DNA of 64,000 bases from Sphingomonas daechungensis (GTDB taxonomy: Bacteria; Pseudomonadota; Alphaproteobacteria; Sphingomonadales; Sphingomonadaceae), in contig NZ_CP060780.1 in the NCBI RefSeq assembly GCF_014489495.1, positions 2,491,001 through 2,555,000 of the forward strand, written 5' to 3'. Shown here in pieces: positions 1 through 9,543 of this stretch. Positions within the stretch are counted from its first letter, which is position 1. Each line of letters starts with the position of its first letter. The notes under the pieces are model-generated. The model had not been told where the DNA came from, did no database searches, and was given only the letters and a program-made list of their open reading frames with translations. Both the position numbers and the translations under genes were made by a program.

Positions 1-270
1 GGCCTCGATCTCGGCGATCAGGACTTTCGCGGCGTCATGTTCGACGAAGCTCTCCTTCACCAGGTCGTCGTCGACCTTCCCTTCCACTGCCGGATAGAAG
101 ATTTCCTCCTCCAGCATCGTGTGGATGGTGAGTTCCTTGCAGATTTCGAGCGCAAGCTTCTGCTTGCGGCCGTCCCCGCGCGCTTTCTCGAACTGTTCGA
201 ACAGGTCTTCGACCTTACGATGATCTTCTTTCAGGAGCGCGATGGCATCCTGAGACTGGGCACTGGCCAT
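1..270 (-). CDS. Hemerythrin/HHE cation-binding domain protein (partial, C-terminus off window)
   Basis: The first 90 residues of a helical protein are visible, and the 3' end lies beyond the window edge. The sequence begins MASAQSQDAIALLKEDHRKV and carries the spaced His/Glu residues of HHE domains (DHRKVEDLF near residue 17, then HTMLEEEIFYP, then EHDAAK), which in this family bind a di-iron centre. An AGGAGG ribosome binding site sits a few bases before the ATG at 270. Proteins of this type are cytosolic and linked to oxygen, NO or iron-stress handling; the specific role is not shown here. Confidence 0.88.
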   Translation of the reverse strand, partial: MASAQSQDAIALLKEDHRKVEDLFEQFEKARGDGRKQKLALEICKELTIHTMLEEEIFYPAVEGKVDDDLVKESFVEHDAAKVLIAEIEA

Positions 271-328
271 TGGTGGTCCTCCTTCTTTCGGGAGTGAAAC
301 CAACCGTTTGCCTCGGTGTTCCTGAAGC

Positions 329-583
329 GTGCGTCACGAAAAAGGTAAAGCTACGGGCACGGACCGCGTGGACTGGAAAGGGATCGGGTACCTGACCTCG
401 ATTGCGAGCGTGGTCTTTCTCGGCGCGGTCGCCTGGCCGGGTCCTGAAGAGCCCGATTGGGTGCTGCCCGCGCTCATTGCAGGCATGGTCCTGTCAATCC
501 TCGGCATGGGCTTCCGCTACATGTCGCATCTGCAGGAACGGCGCGAGATTCGGGAAGCGAAGGCCGAGGCCCGCCGAAGCTGA
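329..583 (+). CDS. Small two-span membrane protein, unknown function
   Basis: 84 residues from a GTG start. Two hydrophobic segments (about residues 20-36 and 45-62) are joined by a short Pro/Glu-containing loop, and the tail is charged and helix-prone (QERREIREAKAEARR). It lies in the 310-bp gap between two minus-strand genes, ends three bases before the convergent serine hydrolase stop, and has good third-position GC bias. No named family recognised. The start is uncertain because no strong Shine-Dalgarno sequence precedes it. Confidence 0.55.
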   Translation: MRHEKGKATGTDRVDWKGIGYLTSIASVVFLGAVAWPGPEEPDWVLPALIAGMVLSILGMGFRYMSHLQERREIREAKAEARRS

Positions 584-586
584 AGG

Positions 587-1906
587 TCAGCCGCGCACGC
601 GCTTGCGTTCCCGGCCGCCGCCGTCGCCGCTCGACACCTCGTCGTCGTTTTCCGCGCGAGCGATCGTCCTCGGATCGCCTCCGGTTTTGTCGAGTTCCAG
701 CCAGTCGCGGAACGGCAGGTGATAGATCATGTCCATCACCTCGAACTCCAGCCCGCCCGGCTGGCTCGTATTGCTGTTCCACAGCGCAACCACGCCGCTC
801 TTCTTTTGCGGGTCGAACAGGATCAGCGAGCGGTACCCGGCAACGCCACCGCGGTGCCCGACGATGTGATGGCCGGCATAGTCGTAGCTGCGCCAGCCGT
901 AGCCGTAGTCGGCCTCACCAAGTCGCTCGAGGAACTTGCGCATGCGGCCCCGCTCGCCCGGCGTCTTCACCAGCGGCGCGTGGACGGTGTCGAGCACGCC
1001 TTGCGACAAGACGTCCGGCATCTCGCCCATCTGCGCGAGCATCCACAGCGACATGTCCTTGATGTTGCTGTTGACGCCCCCGGCGGCCGGGACGCGGTAA
1101 TAGCTGTCGTTCAGCTTGATCGGCCGGCGCGCAGCGTCGTGCGGCTTGGCCCAGCTCCTGGCACCGGTCAGGCCGCTCATCGACACCGACGCCTGGGTCA
1201 TGCCGATGGGGTTGAACAGATACTGCATCACCGCCTTTTCGTACGGCAAGTGCGTAATGCCCTCGACCAGCTCCGACGCGCCGTCGTAGGCGACGTTCTG
1301 GTAGCTCCAGCACGTTCCCGGCGGGCAGATCAGGTTCAATTGCGAAAGGCTGGCGCGGAGCAGCTTGGTGTCCTGCCCTTCCTCGAGCTTGTTATCGTAG
1401 GCATTACGATAGAGCCCAAGCCGGTGGCTCAGCATGTCACCCACGGTCGCGCGATATTCCGCGCCCGCCGGCAGCTTCAGCGAAGGCACGTAGGTCGCGA
1501 CCGGTCCGCTAAGGTTGACCTTGCCCTCTTCGGCGAGCTTGGCGACCATCGATCCCGCGACACCCTTCGAAACCGAGGCCCAGCGGAAAATCGTGTCCGG
1601 CGTCACGCGCTCCCCTGAGCCTGCCTCGGTCTCCCCATATCCCTTCAGGAACGTGATCCGGCCGTTCTCGACCACCCCGACCGCGAGGCCGACCATCGAG
1701 CGCTTTTCCGCGAGCTGTTGAAGCCGCCGGTCGAGCGAAGCGTAATCGACGTCCTTGCGAGCATCTGTCGACAGCGATGCGAGACGAACGTGGGATTTCG
1801 GGATGGTGTGCGCCGCGGGCTTCGGGTCCTCCGGCGAACGCATTGCGAATGCAGCCGTCGCAAGCAGCGCGAATGCGCCGAGCCCTAAGATATGCGGCTT
1901 TTCCAC
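587..1906 (-). CDS. Secreted serine hydrolase of the beta-lactamase class C / penicillin-binding protein family
   Basis: 439 residues from a GTG start preceded by GGGAG at about 6 nt. An N-terminal hydrophobic segment (residues 5-21) is a signal peptide or anchor. The active-site triad motifs are all visible: SVSK at 111-114 (nucleophile Ser111, Lys114), YQN at 202-204 (Tyr-x-Asn), and HRG in the C-terminal half replacing the KTG motif. The family contains esterases, D-amino peptidases and true AmpC enzymes; the HxG variant and overall divergence favour an esterase/peptidase role in the periplasm rather than resistance. Confidence 0.9.
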   Translation of the reverse strand: MEKPHILGLGAFALLATAAFAMRSPEDPKPAAHTIPKSHVRLASLSTDARKDVDYASLDRRLQQLAEKRSMVGLAVGVVENGRITFLKGYGETEAGSGERVTPDTIFRWASVSKGVAGSMVAKLAEEGKVNLSGPVATYVPSLKLPAGAEYRATVGDMLSHRLGLYRNAYDNKLEEGQDTKLLRASLSQLNLICPPGTCWSYQNVAYDGASELVEGITHLPYEKAVMQYLFNPIGMTQASVSMSGLTGARSWAKPHDAARRPIKLNDSYYRVPAAGGVNSNIKDMSLWMLAQMGEMPDVLSQGVLDTVHAPLVKTPGERGRMRKFLERLGEADYGYGWRSYDYAGHHIVGHRGGVAGYRSLILFDPQKKSGVVALWNSNTSQPGGLEFEVMDMIYHLPFRDWLELDKTGGDPRTIARAENDDEVSSGDGGGRERKRVRG

Positions 1907-2050
1907 CAGTTACTCCCACCACCAACGCCGATGTGACCGTGGAGTCCATTCCGCTCAACGACTCTCGCTCCCTCCTGCGGCGAAGCGGGCGGGGTCCACG
2001 ACGAACGACCTGCTGGCCATCGCCGTCCGCCTCGCTTAAAGCCGCACGCG

Positions 2051-2337
2051 ATGCAGTTCCTGAAGACCTTGATCTGGGTCGTCATCGCAGTCTCGCTGGC
2101 GCTTCTGGCCAGCGGCAATTGGCATGACGTCACGCTGAACCTGTGGGGCGATATCCAGATCGACATCAAGATCCCGGTCCTGATGGCAGTGATGTTCCTG
2201 CTGGGGTGGCTACCGACCTATCTCATCTATCGTGCACAATCCTGGCGGCTTCGCGGGCGGGTGGAAAGCCTCGAGCGCCAGCAGGCCGTCTTGCGCGAAG
2301 CCCCACGGCTCCGGTGGAGGATGCGCCGGTCATATGA
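2051..2337 (+). CDS. LapA-domain inner membrane protein (frameshifted)
   Basis: Two membrane spans (about residues 3-19 and 42-60) bracket a short hydrophilic segment (GNWHDVTLNLWGD), followed by a basic coiled stretch (RLRGRVESLERQQ): the layout of LapA/DUF1049 proteins, which assist lipopolysaccharide-related envelope assembly. The reading frame breaks at the C run 2301-2304. Restoring one C gives the end [12 protein letters not shown] and a stop at 2335-2337, overlapping the pyrF start as ATGA. That coupling supports the repair. Confidence 0.75.
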
Positions 2338-3035
2338 GCCCGGTCTTCGTTGCGATCGACACGCCCGATCTCGAGCGAGCACGGACGCTGGCGGAAAGCG
2401 TTCGCGGTCATGCCGGTGGCGTAAAGCTCGGGCTCGAGTTCTTCTCCGCCAACGGGCCCGCAGGCGTTCTCGCAATCAAGGACCTCGACCTTCCCGTCTT
2501 CCTCGACCTGAAGTTCCACGACATTCCGAACACCGTCGCGAAGGCCGTTGAGGCGCTGCAGGCGATCGAGCCTACGGTTCTGACAGTCCACGCGGCTGGC
2601 GGACGCGCCATGCTGGAAGCTGCCAAGGCTGCGGCTGCGCCCAGTACGAAGGTGGTCGCGGTCACGGTGCTGACCAGCCTGGATGGCAGCGATCTCCATT
2701 CCATCGGGGTAGCGTCGGAGCCTCGCGAACAGGTCGAACGGCTGGCACAGCTGGCGCGGTCGGCCGGGTTGGACGGGATCGTCTGCTCCGGAGCCGAGGT
2801 CGCGGCTGCAAAGGCCGCGTGGCCAGACGGCTTCTTCGTTGTTCCCGGCGTTCGCCCGGAGGGCGGCGAGGTTTCAGACCAGAAGCGGGTCGTTACGCCG
2901 CGCCAGGCGTTGGACGACGGAGCGTCGATCCTCGTCATCGGCCGCCCGATCACCGGAGCTGCGGACCCAATTGCAGCGTTGCGCGAAATCAGCGCATCAC
3001 TCGAACACAAGACAAGCGCGGCTGTGCAGGCCTGA
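2334..3035 (+). CDS. pyrF: Orotidine 5'-phosphate decarboxylase
   Basis: 233 residues, the usual length. It converts OMP to UMP, the last step of de novo pyrimidine synthesis. The catalytic signature [10 protein letters not shown] is at about residues 58-67 (Asp58, Lys60, Asp63), and the phosphate-binding VPGVRPEG and VIGRPIT loops follow. The ATG is chosen because it overlaps the repaired lapA stop. accD begins 25 bp downstream. Relatives often carry trpF-trpB-trpA between pyrF and accD, and these are absent here. Confidence 0.96.
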   Translation: MSPVFVAIDTPDLERARTLAESVRGHAGGVKLGLEFFSANGPAGVLAIKDLDLPVFLDLKFHDIPNTVAKAVEALQAIEPTVLTVHAAGGRAMLEAAKAAAAPSTKVVAVTVLTSLDGSDLHSIGVASEPREQVERLAQLARSAGLDGIVCSGAEVAAAKAAWPDGFFVVPGVRPEGGEVSDQKRVVTPRQALDDGASILVIGRPITGAADPIAALREISASLEHKTSAAVQA

Positions 3036-3060
3036 GCCCCGCGCAAGACATGAGGCAAAT

Positions 3061-3918
3061 ATGAGTTGGTTGAGCAGGGTCCGTAACGGAATCCCCTTCC
3101 TGCCGAAAAGGCAGTCGGCGGAAAACCTTTGGCATAAGTGCAAAAAGTGCGGGACGATGGTCTTCACCAAGGAATGGGAAGACAATCTCAGCGTCTGCCC
3201 GCGCTGCGACTATCACGATCGCATCGGTGTCCAGGTCCGCTTCGACCAGCTGTTCGACGGCGATTACGAAGTCTTGCCCGCCCCGGAAGTGCGCGAGGAC
3301 CCGCTGCGGTTTCGAGACAGCAAGCGCTACACCGACCGCATCAAGACGGCGCGCACGACCACGGAAATGCGTGACGCACTCACCAACGCCAAGGGCAAGA
3401 TTGCCGGCAAGCCTGCCGTTGTCGGCGTCCAGGACTTCGCCTTCATGGGCGGATCGATGGGCATTGCCGTCGGCGCCGCGTTCGTCGCCGGTGTCCGGCG
3501 CGCCATCGCCGACAAGTGCCCTTACGTGATCTTCACCGCGGCTGGCGGCGCCCGCATGCAGGAAGGCATCCTGTCCCTCATGCAGATGCCCAAGACGACG
3601 GTGGCGCTGGCAGAACTCAAGGACGCCGGACTGCCCTACATTGTCGTCCTGACCGATCCGACCACCGGCGGCGTCACCGCCTCATATGCAATGCTCGGCG
3701 ACGTCCAGCTTGCAGAACCCGGCGCCCTGATCGGCTTCGCGGGCCAGCGGGTCATCGAGCAGACCATCCGCGAGAAGCTCCCCGAAGGCTTCCAGCGCGC
3801 CGAATACCTTCTCGACCACGGCATGATCGACATGGTCGTGCCGCGCAGCGAGCTCAAGGAAACGCTTGGCAAGCTCATCGGCTACCTGACGCCGGAGAGG
3901 AAGAAGAAGGCGGCCTGA
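3061..3918 (+). CDS. accD: Acetyl-CoA carboxylase carboxyltransferase subunit beta
   Basis: 285 residues. It transfers the carboxyl group from carboxybiotin to acetyl-CoA as part of the heteromeric ACC that starts fatty acid synthesis; accB and accC are also in this window at 57.5-59.3 kb. An N-terminal zinc ribbon (Cys27, Cys30, Cys46, Cys49) precedes the crotonase-like fold with [12 protein letters not shown] and [11 protein letters not shown]. The stop TGA overlaps the folC ATG by one base, so the two are probably translationally coupled. Confidence 0.97.
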   Translation: MSWLSRVRNGIPFLPKRQSAENLWHKCKKCGTMVFTKEWEDNLSVCPRCDYHDRIGVQVRFDQLFDGDYEVLPAPEVREDPLRFRDSKRYTDRIKTARTTTEMRDALTNAKGKIAGKPAVVGVQDFAFMGGSMGIAVGAAFVAGVRRAIADKCPYVIFTAAGGARMQEGILSLMQMPKTTVALAELKDAGLPYIVVLTDPTTGGVTASYAMLGDVQLAEPGALIGFAGQRVIEQTIREKLPEGFQRAEYLLDHGMIDMVVPRSELKETLGKLIGYLTPERKKKAA

Positions 3919-5138
3919 TGCCGGACTTCGCGCGGTCGGACGATCCGGCCGTCCAGGCGCAGCTCGACCGGTTGGCGCAGCTTTCTCCAGGCGGCGACCG
4001 CCTCGGCCTCGACCGCATCACCCGGCTGCTCGACCGCCTCGGGCGGCCGCAGGATCGACTTCCACCGGCATTTCATGTCGCGGGCACCAACGGCAAAGGC
4101 TCGACCTGCGCCTTCCTTCGCGCGGCGATTGAGGCAAGCGGCCGCACCGTCCACATCTTCACCAGCCCCCACCTCGTCCGCTTCAATGAGCGGATCCGCA
4201 TTGCCGGCACGCTGATCACCGATGAGCAGCTGGCCGCCTTCCTCTCCGACGTGCTTGATGCGGCGGGAGACATCGACGCCAGCTTCTTCGAGGTCACGAC
4301 AGCCGTCGCCTTCCTCGCATTCGCGCGAACTCCGGCGGATGCCGCGGTCATCGAAGTGGGCCTCGGCGGCCGCCTCGATGCGACCAACATGATCGACCGG
4401 CCCCTCGTCTGCGGGATTGCCGCGCTCGGCATCGACCATCAGCAATTCCTCGGCAACAGCCTGGTCGAAATTGCGGGAGAGAAGGCCGGTATCGCCAAGC
4501 CTGGAGTGCCCCTGGTGGTCCTGTCCCAACCTCCGGAGGCGGAAGCCGCAATCCAGCACGTGGCCGACCTGCGCGGTGCGCCGGTTCAGTTAGAAGGTCG
4601 CGACTGGACCATCGACCCAACCCTTCGCTCCTCGCTGCTCGGCGACCACCAGGTCCGCAACGCCAATCTCGCCTGGCATATGCTGCGGCAGCAGGACCAC
4701 ATCCCCATCAGCCGAGCCTCATTCCTGAGCGGGCTGACATCAGCCCAATGGCCCGCGCGCTTCCAGGAACTTGCACCAGGGCCGCTGACGCAGGGCGTGG
4801 AGACCTGGCTCGACGGCGCGCACAATCCCGAAGCGGCCAAATCCCTCGCGCTCCTGCTCGTCGACCACGGTCCGAAGCACATCATCCTCGGAGTACTTGC
4901 CAACAAGGACGCGGACGCCATCGTCGACACGCTAAGGCCGCACGCGCTGTCGTTCACGTTCGTGCCGGTGCCCGATCATGCGCATCACGATCCGCAGGAG
5001 CTTGCCAGGCGTTTCGGCGGCCACTCCGCCAACTCGCTTGAGGACGCGCTCAACGACCTGCCGGCACCGCGTCTGATTGCCGGATCGCTATACCTCGCCG
5101 GAGAAGCGCTCCGGCTGAACGAGCAAGTTCCCGATTAG
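3918..5138 (+). CDS. folC: Bifunctional folylpolyglutamate / dihydrofolate synthase
   Basis: 406 residues. It adds glutamate to dihydropteroate/folates using ATP. The Mur-ligase P-loop HVAGTNGKGST is at about residues 53-63, followed by FTSPHLVRFNERI, EVGLGGRLDATN and the C-terminal DGAHNPEAA motif. It starts at ATG 3918 inside the accD stop (TGATG). The 3' end overlaps the convergent permease gene by 4 bp. Confidence 0.96.
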   Translation: MPDFARSDDPAVQAQLDRLAQLSPGGDRLGLDRITRLLDRLGRPQDRLPPAFHVAGTNGKGSTCAFLRAAIEASGRTVHIFTSPHLVRFNERIRIAGTLITDEQLAAFLSDVLDAAGDIDASFFEVTTAVAFLAFARTPADAAVIEVGLGGRLDATNMIDRPLVCGIAALGIDHQQFLGNSLVEIAGEKAGIAKPGVPLVVLSQPPEAEAAIQHVADLRGAPVQLEGRDWTIDPTLRSSLLGDHQVRNANLAWHMLRQQDHIPISRASFLSGLTSAQWPARFQELAPGPLTQGVETWLDGAHNPEAAKSLALLLVDHGPKHIILGVLANKDADAIVDTLRPHALSFTFVPVPDHAHHDPQELARRFGGHSANSLEDALNDLPAPRLIAGSLYLAGEALRLNEQVPD

Positions 5139-6505
5139 CGTTCTTCGGGCAATTCGTCGTCCGAATGGGCGGTCCTCGCGTCCCCCGGCCCTTCGACCCC
5201 GGCACTGCCGATCGACTGATCGACCAGGCCGGTGCGCATCATGATCCAAAACAGGATGATGCCGGGCACGGCCGCGGCGGTCGTCATCAGGTAGAAGTTC
5301 ACGTAGCCCATTGCATCGATCAGCGCACCGGCGGTTGTGCCGGTCAGGAAGCGGCCGACGATGCTCGCCGCAGCCGAAATCAGCGCGAACTGCGAGGCCG
5401 TGAACCTCAGGTCACATAGCGCAGAGAAATAGGCGATCACGGTAACGCCGCCGATGCCGCTGGCGATATTCTCGAAGCCGATCGCCCCTGCCATGCCGAG
5501 GTTACTGTGACCCGATGCGGCAAGCAGAGCGAAGCTGAAGTTGGAAACGGCCATCAGGATCAGGCTGATAAACACCGATCGCTTCATCCCCAGCCGCGTG
5601 TACATCACGCCGCCGATGAACACGCCGATGAGATAGGCCCAGAAGCCGACCCCGACATCGTAGATCGCGATCTCGTCGTTGGTGAAACCAAGGTCGTCGA
5701 ACAGCAGACGAAGCGTCAGGTTCGCGAGCGTATCGCCGATCTTGTGGAGGAGGATGAACAGCAGCACGAGGAACGCGCCCTGCCTCGAGAAGAACTCCAC
5801 AAACGGTTTCCAGACGGACTCGATGGTCCGCGCAATTCCCTTCTTCTCGACTGGCTCCCGGTGCCGCTTCGGCTCGCCGTAGATAAGCGCCGTGAGCATC
5901 GCGGGGAGCGCGAGTGCGGCGCAGGCCATGTAGGCGGCAGACCAATCCGCTCGCGCCGCGACGACGAGTGCGAGCGCACCTGCTCCGGCCGAGCCGATGC
6001 GCCAGCCATATTGCGACATGCCCGATCCGACGCCGAGCTGGCGGGGCTCCAGCGTCTCGATGCGATAGGCGTCGATAACGATGTCGAAGCTGGCGCCAGC
6101 GATTCCGACCAGGATGGCCGCGGTGACGACCGCTGAAACACTGGCGGCTGGGTCGACCAAAGCGAGGTTGACCACTGCGGCAATGACCGCCGCGCCTGTC
6201 ACCAGCATCCATGAAACACGCTGCCCGAGCCGGCCCAATATTGGCAGCCGCACGCCGTCCATGATCCAGGCCCAGAGAAACTTGAAGTTGTAAGCGAGGA
6301 AGACCAGCGCGAAGGCTGTGATGGTCGACTTGTCGATCCCGTCCTGCTTCAGGCGCGTCGTTAGCGTCGCGCCGATCATCGCATAAGGGAAGCCCGACGA
6401 AACGCCGAGGAAGAAGGCCGCGATGGGCGCCGCTTCGGTATAGGGCCGAACGCCCGCCGGAAGCACCGAACGCCAGCCGCGATCCGCCTCGGTCACTGTC
6501 GCCAT
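5135..6505 (-). CDS. MFS transporter, AmpG-like permease
   Basis: 456 residues with about 12 hydrophobic spans. The N-terminal pattern (FLGVSSGFPYAM, then LTTRLKQDGIDKSTI and NFKFLWAW.MDGV) matches the AmpG/SLC33-type branch, whose members import muropeptides or move acetyl-CoA. ATG 6505 is preferred over the upstream TTG because GGGAGG lies about 5 nt before it. The substrate is inferred from family resemblance only, and no beta-lactamase regulator (ampR) is adjacent, although a serine hydrolase lies 3 kb away. Confidence 0.82.
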   Translation of the reverse strand: MATVTEADRGWRSVLPAGVRPYTEAAPIAAFFLGVSSGFPYAMIGATLTTRLKQDGIDKSTITAFALVFLAYNFKFLWAWIMDGVRLPILGRLGQRVSWMLVTGAAVIAAVVNLALVDPAASVSAVVTAAILVGIAGASFDIVIDAYRIETLEPRQLGVGSGMSQYGWRIGSAGAGALALVVAARADWSAAYMACAALALPAMLTALIYGEPKRHREPVEKKGIARTIESVWKPFVEFFSRQGAFLVLLFILLHKIGDTLANLTLRLLFDDLGFTNDEIAIYDVGVGFWAYLIGVFIGGVMYTRLGMKRSVFISLILMAVSNFSFALLAASGHSNLGMAGAIGFENIASGIGGVTVIAYFSALCDLRFTASQFALISAAASIVGRFLTGTTAGALIDAMGYVNFYLMTTAAAVPGIILFWIMMRTGLVDQSIGSAGVEGPGDARTAHSDDELPEER

Positions 6506-6612
6506 CAAACCCTCCCCAACTCTTCCGTCATGCTTAAGCAGCCCGCGTCCGACTGAACAGGGGTGAGCGATTAGGCTTGCGAACGCGTCCGGTCAGGCGC
6601 ACTTTTCACCGC

Positions 6613-7751
6613 ATGGACATGCCTGCCAAAGCCTCTCGTCCAAGCGAAGGGCAGCGCGCGCTCGCCGAGAAACTGGTCAGCGGGGAAAAACCGGCCGAAC
6701 CGCGGGTCATCGAGCTCGACGCTTCGGTCTACATTGATCCGCTGCGGTTTGAGCAGGAGCGCCGCGCCATCTTCGAGAAATGGCCGCTGCTGCTCGCCCC
6801 GTCGGCGCTATTGCCGGACAACAACACCGCCATCGCCCGTGACGGATACGGCGTGCCGCTGATCATCTCGCGCGACGGCGATGGCAGGGTCCATGTCATG
6901 GCCAATGTCTGCCGCCACCGTGGCACGCGCCTGATCGAAAGCGCGGGAGTCGTCTCGTCAAAGCGGATTATCTGCCCCTATCACGCCTGGACCTACGGCT
7001 CGGACGGCAAGCTGATGGCAATCCCGCGCGCCGACTGCTTCCCGGGCATCGACAGGGCGGACCGCCCGCTGATGCAGTTCCCGGCTTTGGAAAGCGGCGG
7101 CTTCATCTGGTTCGCGCAGGCCCCCGATGCCGACTTCAGCCAGGTCGAAGCGCTTGCCGAGGACATGGAAGCGTTCGGGATGTCCGGCCTCCACCTCTAC
7201 CGCCGCAAGACCCACCAGGTCGCGTCCAACTGGAAGCAGGTGATGGACGCGTTTCTGGAAAGCTATCACGTCCAGCGCCTCCACGCGGAAACCATCGCGC
7301 CATTCTTCACCGACGGAATCGCGGCGGCAGACTTCATCGGTCCGCACCAGCGCGCCATCGTGGGCCGCGCCGACTATCTTTCCGACATCGATCGCGATGA
7401 TTGGGCTGCGCTGAGGCGGGTGCTGACTTACACCTACGCCTTCTTCCCGACCTCGATCCTGATCGTCAGCCCCGACTACATCAACCTCCTGGTCGTCATG
7501 CCGCAGACGGTCGGTACCTGCCTGGTCGAGGATTTCATGCTAATCAATGAGCCGCCCCAAACCCCCCAGGCCGAGGCGCATTGGGAGCGCAGCTGGGAGT
7601 TGCTCGACGGCGGGACCTTTGCAGCAGAAGACTTCCGCGCGGCGACCCTATGCCAGCGCGGCATCGAATCCGGCATGGTCAAGACCGTCACCGTGGCGGG
7701 CTGGAGGACGGCATTGCCGTCTTCCACCAGCGGCTCGGATCGCTGCTCTAG
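6613..7751 (+). CDS. Rieske non-heme iron oxygenase, alpha subunit (frameshift near C-terminus)
   Basis: About 379 residues after repair. The Rieske [2Fe-2S] ligands are Cys100, His102, Cys121 and His124 (CRH...CPYH), and the mononuclear iron site is suggested by FLESYHVQRLH near residue 217. Such proteins hydroxylate aromatic or quaternary-amine substrates with a separate reductase, none of which is nearby. One G is missing at about 7695; restoring it gives the C-terminus GGLEDGIAVFHQRLGSLL and a stop at 7751 that overlaps the convergent response-regulator gene by 4 bp. The substrate is unknown. Confidence 0.85.
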
Positions 7752-8179
7752 CCTTCGGGAGTAAACAGTTCGACGCCCTTGGGCGGCTTCGCGCCCTTCC
7801 CCGACAGGCGCTTGTCGACCGCCTCCAGCGCGAGCTTCAGCGTCCGCTCCGAATAGGGCTTGGTGATGCAGCCGAGCGCTAGCTGAACCGACTCCGGCGG
7901 AAGTTCGTGCCCGGTCGAGAACACGATCGGCACACCGCGCCTCTTGGCCGCATGGGCGAGGTCCAGCCCCGTCCGCTCCCCCGACAGTCGATAATCGCTG
8001 AGGACCAGGTCGACCTGCTCACTGTCCAGGCGCTCGATCGCATCCTCGAAGCTGTCGAGTGTCGCCACGACCTCGTAGCCGAGGTCGCCAAGCATGACTT
8101 CGTTGTCGAATGCCGTCAGCGGCTCATCCTCGACGATGAGAATTCGATTGACGATCCGTTTGCGCTTCCCGAACAGCAT
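7748..8179 (-). CDS. Single-domain response regulator (CheY-like receiver)
   Basis: 143 residues: a receiver domain with no output domain. The acidic pocket (VEDEP), phosphoacceptor Asp in LVLSDYRL, the Thr of FSTGHE and the Lys of CITKPYS are all present. ATG 8179 is chosen because GGAGAG lies about 5 nt upstream. It starts only 15 bp from the divergent pseudouridine synthase gene, so promoter elements must overlap coding sequence. No histidine kinase is adjacent; stand-alone receivers of this kind usually act in phosphorelays. Confidence 0.9.
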   Translation of the reverse strand: MLFGKRKRIVNRILIVEDEPLTAFDNEVMLGDLGYEVVATLDSFEDAIERLDSEQVDLVLSDYRLSGERTGLDLAHAAKRRGVPIVFSTGHELPPESVQLALGCITKPYSERTLKLALEAVDKRLSGKGAKPPKGVELFTPEG

Positions 8180-8194
8180 CAACTCTCCGATATC

Positions 8195-9007
8195 ATGGCT
8201 TCGCCCCCGCAACGAACGAAACGAAAACCTGTGCCGCGGCACCGCCCGCGCAACAGCAGTTTTTCAGCCGCCCCGCCACCGCGCGAGAGCGGACCACAGC
8301 GTATTGCAAAGTTGCTGGCTCGCGCCGGCGTCGCATCTCGACGCAATGTCGAGCGGATGATCGCCGAAGGCCGCATCGCCATCAATGGCGAGAAGCTCAC
8401 CACCCCGGCGACCTTGCTGACCGATCTTGCCGGCGTCACGGTTGACGGGAAGCCGGTTCGGCCGGCCGCGGCCACGCGGCTGTTCCGCTTCTACAAACCG
8501 CCCGGGACGATCACCGCGATCAGGGACCCGAAGGGCCGCGCCACCATCTACGACAAGCTTCCGCCCGGCCTTCCGCGCGTGATGCCGGTCGGCCGCCTCG
8601 ACTTCATGACCGAGGGCCTGCTGCTGCTTACCAACGACGGCGAATGGAAGCGCAAGCTGGAGCTGCCGAGCACTGCCGTTGTCCGCCAGTATCGCGCGCG
8701 TGCCTTTGGTCATGTCACCCAGGCGCAGCTAGATCGGCTGGCGGAGGGCATCACGATCGAAGGCATTCACTATGGCTCGATCATCGCCAACCTCGAGCGG
8801 CGCACAAGCCGAAACTTCTGGATCGAGCTCAGCCTGACCGAGGGCAAGAACCGCGAAGTTCGCCGTGTCCTCGCCCATCTCGGCTTGCAAGTCTCCCGGC
8901 TGATCCGGACCGCCTACGGACCGCTCACGCTCGAAGGCTTGGAGCCCGGCGATGCCGACGAAGTACGCCAGGCCGACCTCGACGCGTTCCGGTCCTCGCT
9001 GAAGTGA
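8195..9007 (+). CDS. Pseudouridine synthase, RsuA/RluB/RluE/RluF family
   Basis: 270 residues. A basic N-terminal tail is followed by an S4 RNA-binding domain (QRIAKLLARAGVASRR, about 33-80) and the catalytic domain with VGRLDFMTEGLLLLTNDG, whose Asp is the nucleophile that isomerises uridine in rRNA. RluB (23S) is the most likely specificity, but RsuA cannot be excluded from sequence alone. The stop overlaps the rsmD GTG start (GTGA), and the pairing of two rRNA-modification genes supports the call. Confidence 0.92.
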   Translation: MASPPQRTKRKPVPRHRPRNSSFSAAPPPRESGPQRIAKLLARAGVASRRNVERMIAEGRIAINGEKLTTPATLLTDLAGVTVDGKPVRPAAATRLFRFYKPPGTITAIRDPKGRATIYDKLPPGLPRVMPVGRLDFMTEGLLLLTNDGEWKRKLELPSTAVVRQYRARAFGHVTQAQLDRLAEGITIEGIHYGSIIANLERRTSRNFWIELSLTEGKNREVRRVLAHLGLQVSRLIRTAYGPLTLEGLEPGDADEVRQADLDAFRSSLK

Positions 9008-9543
9008 GGATCATCGCCGGCCAGTTTCGCGGCCGGCCGTTGCAGGCTCCTGCTGGCTCCGAGACGCGCCCGACGGCCGATCGCGTCCGCGAAGCCCTGT
9101 TTTCCATGCTGGCGAGCAGGCTCGGGTCGTTCGAGGGGCTGCGGGTCGCCGACCTTTACGCGGGGAGCGGAGCCCTCGGTCTCGAGGCGGTCTCCCGCGG
9201 CGCAGCCCATGCGACGTTTGTTGAGAACGATCCTCGAGCCCGGGCCGCCATCAAGGCCAATGCCGAAAAGCTCGGCGTCGCGGACCAAGTTCGAGTCATC
9301 GGTGGCTCCGCACTTGCCTTGCCTCGCGCGGAGCTTTTCGATTTGGTTTTCGCCGATCCGCCCTACGCGGCCGGCTCAGGGACCTCAGCGCTGAAAGCCG
9401 TAAGGCAGGCCGAATGGCTTGCCCCCGGCGGTTGGATGGCGATCGAGACCGACCGGAAAGAAGCCGTCGATTCCGACGACTACGACATCGAGGCTGAGCG
9501 CGAGATCGCCCGCGCGCGGATTACGCTTGTGCGCCGCTCTTAG
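9004..9543 (+). CDS. rsmD: 16S rRNA (guanine(966)-N(2))-methyltransferase
   Basis: 179 residues from a GTG that overlaps the previous stop as GTGA. The hallmark N-terminus RIIAGQFRGRPL and RPTADRVREALF is followed by the SAM loop DLYAGSGALGLEA and the catalytic DPPY motif at about residue 119. It methylates the exocyclic amine of G966 in 16S rRNA. The 3' end overlaps the convergent Ala/Lys-rich gene by 23 bp. Confidence 0.95.
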   Translation: MRIIAGQFRGRPLQAPAGSETRPTADRVREALFSMLASRLGSFEGLRVADLYAGSGALGLEAVSRGAAHATFVENDPRARAAIKANAEKLGVADQVRVIGGSALALPRAELFDLVFADPPYAAGSGTSALKAVRQAEWLAPGGWMAIETDRKEAVDSDDYDIEAEREIARARITLVRRS

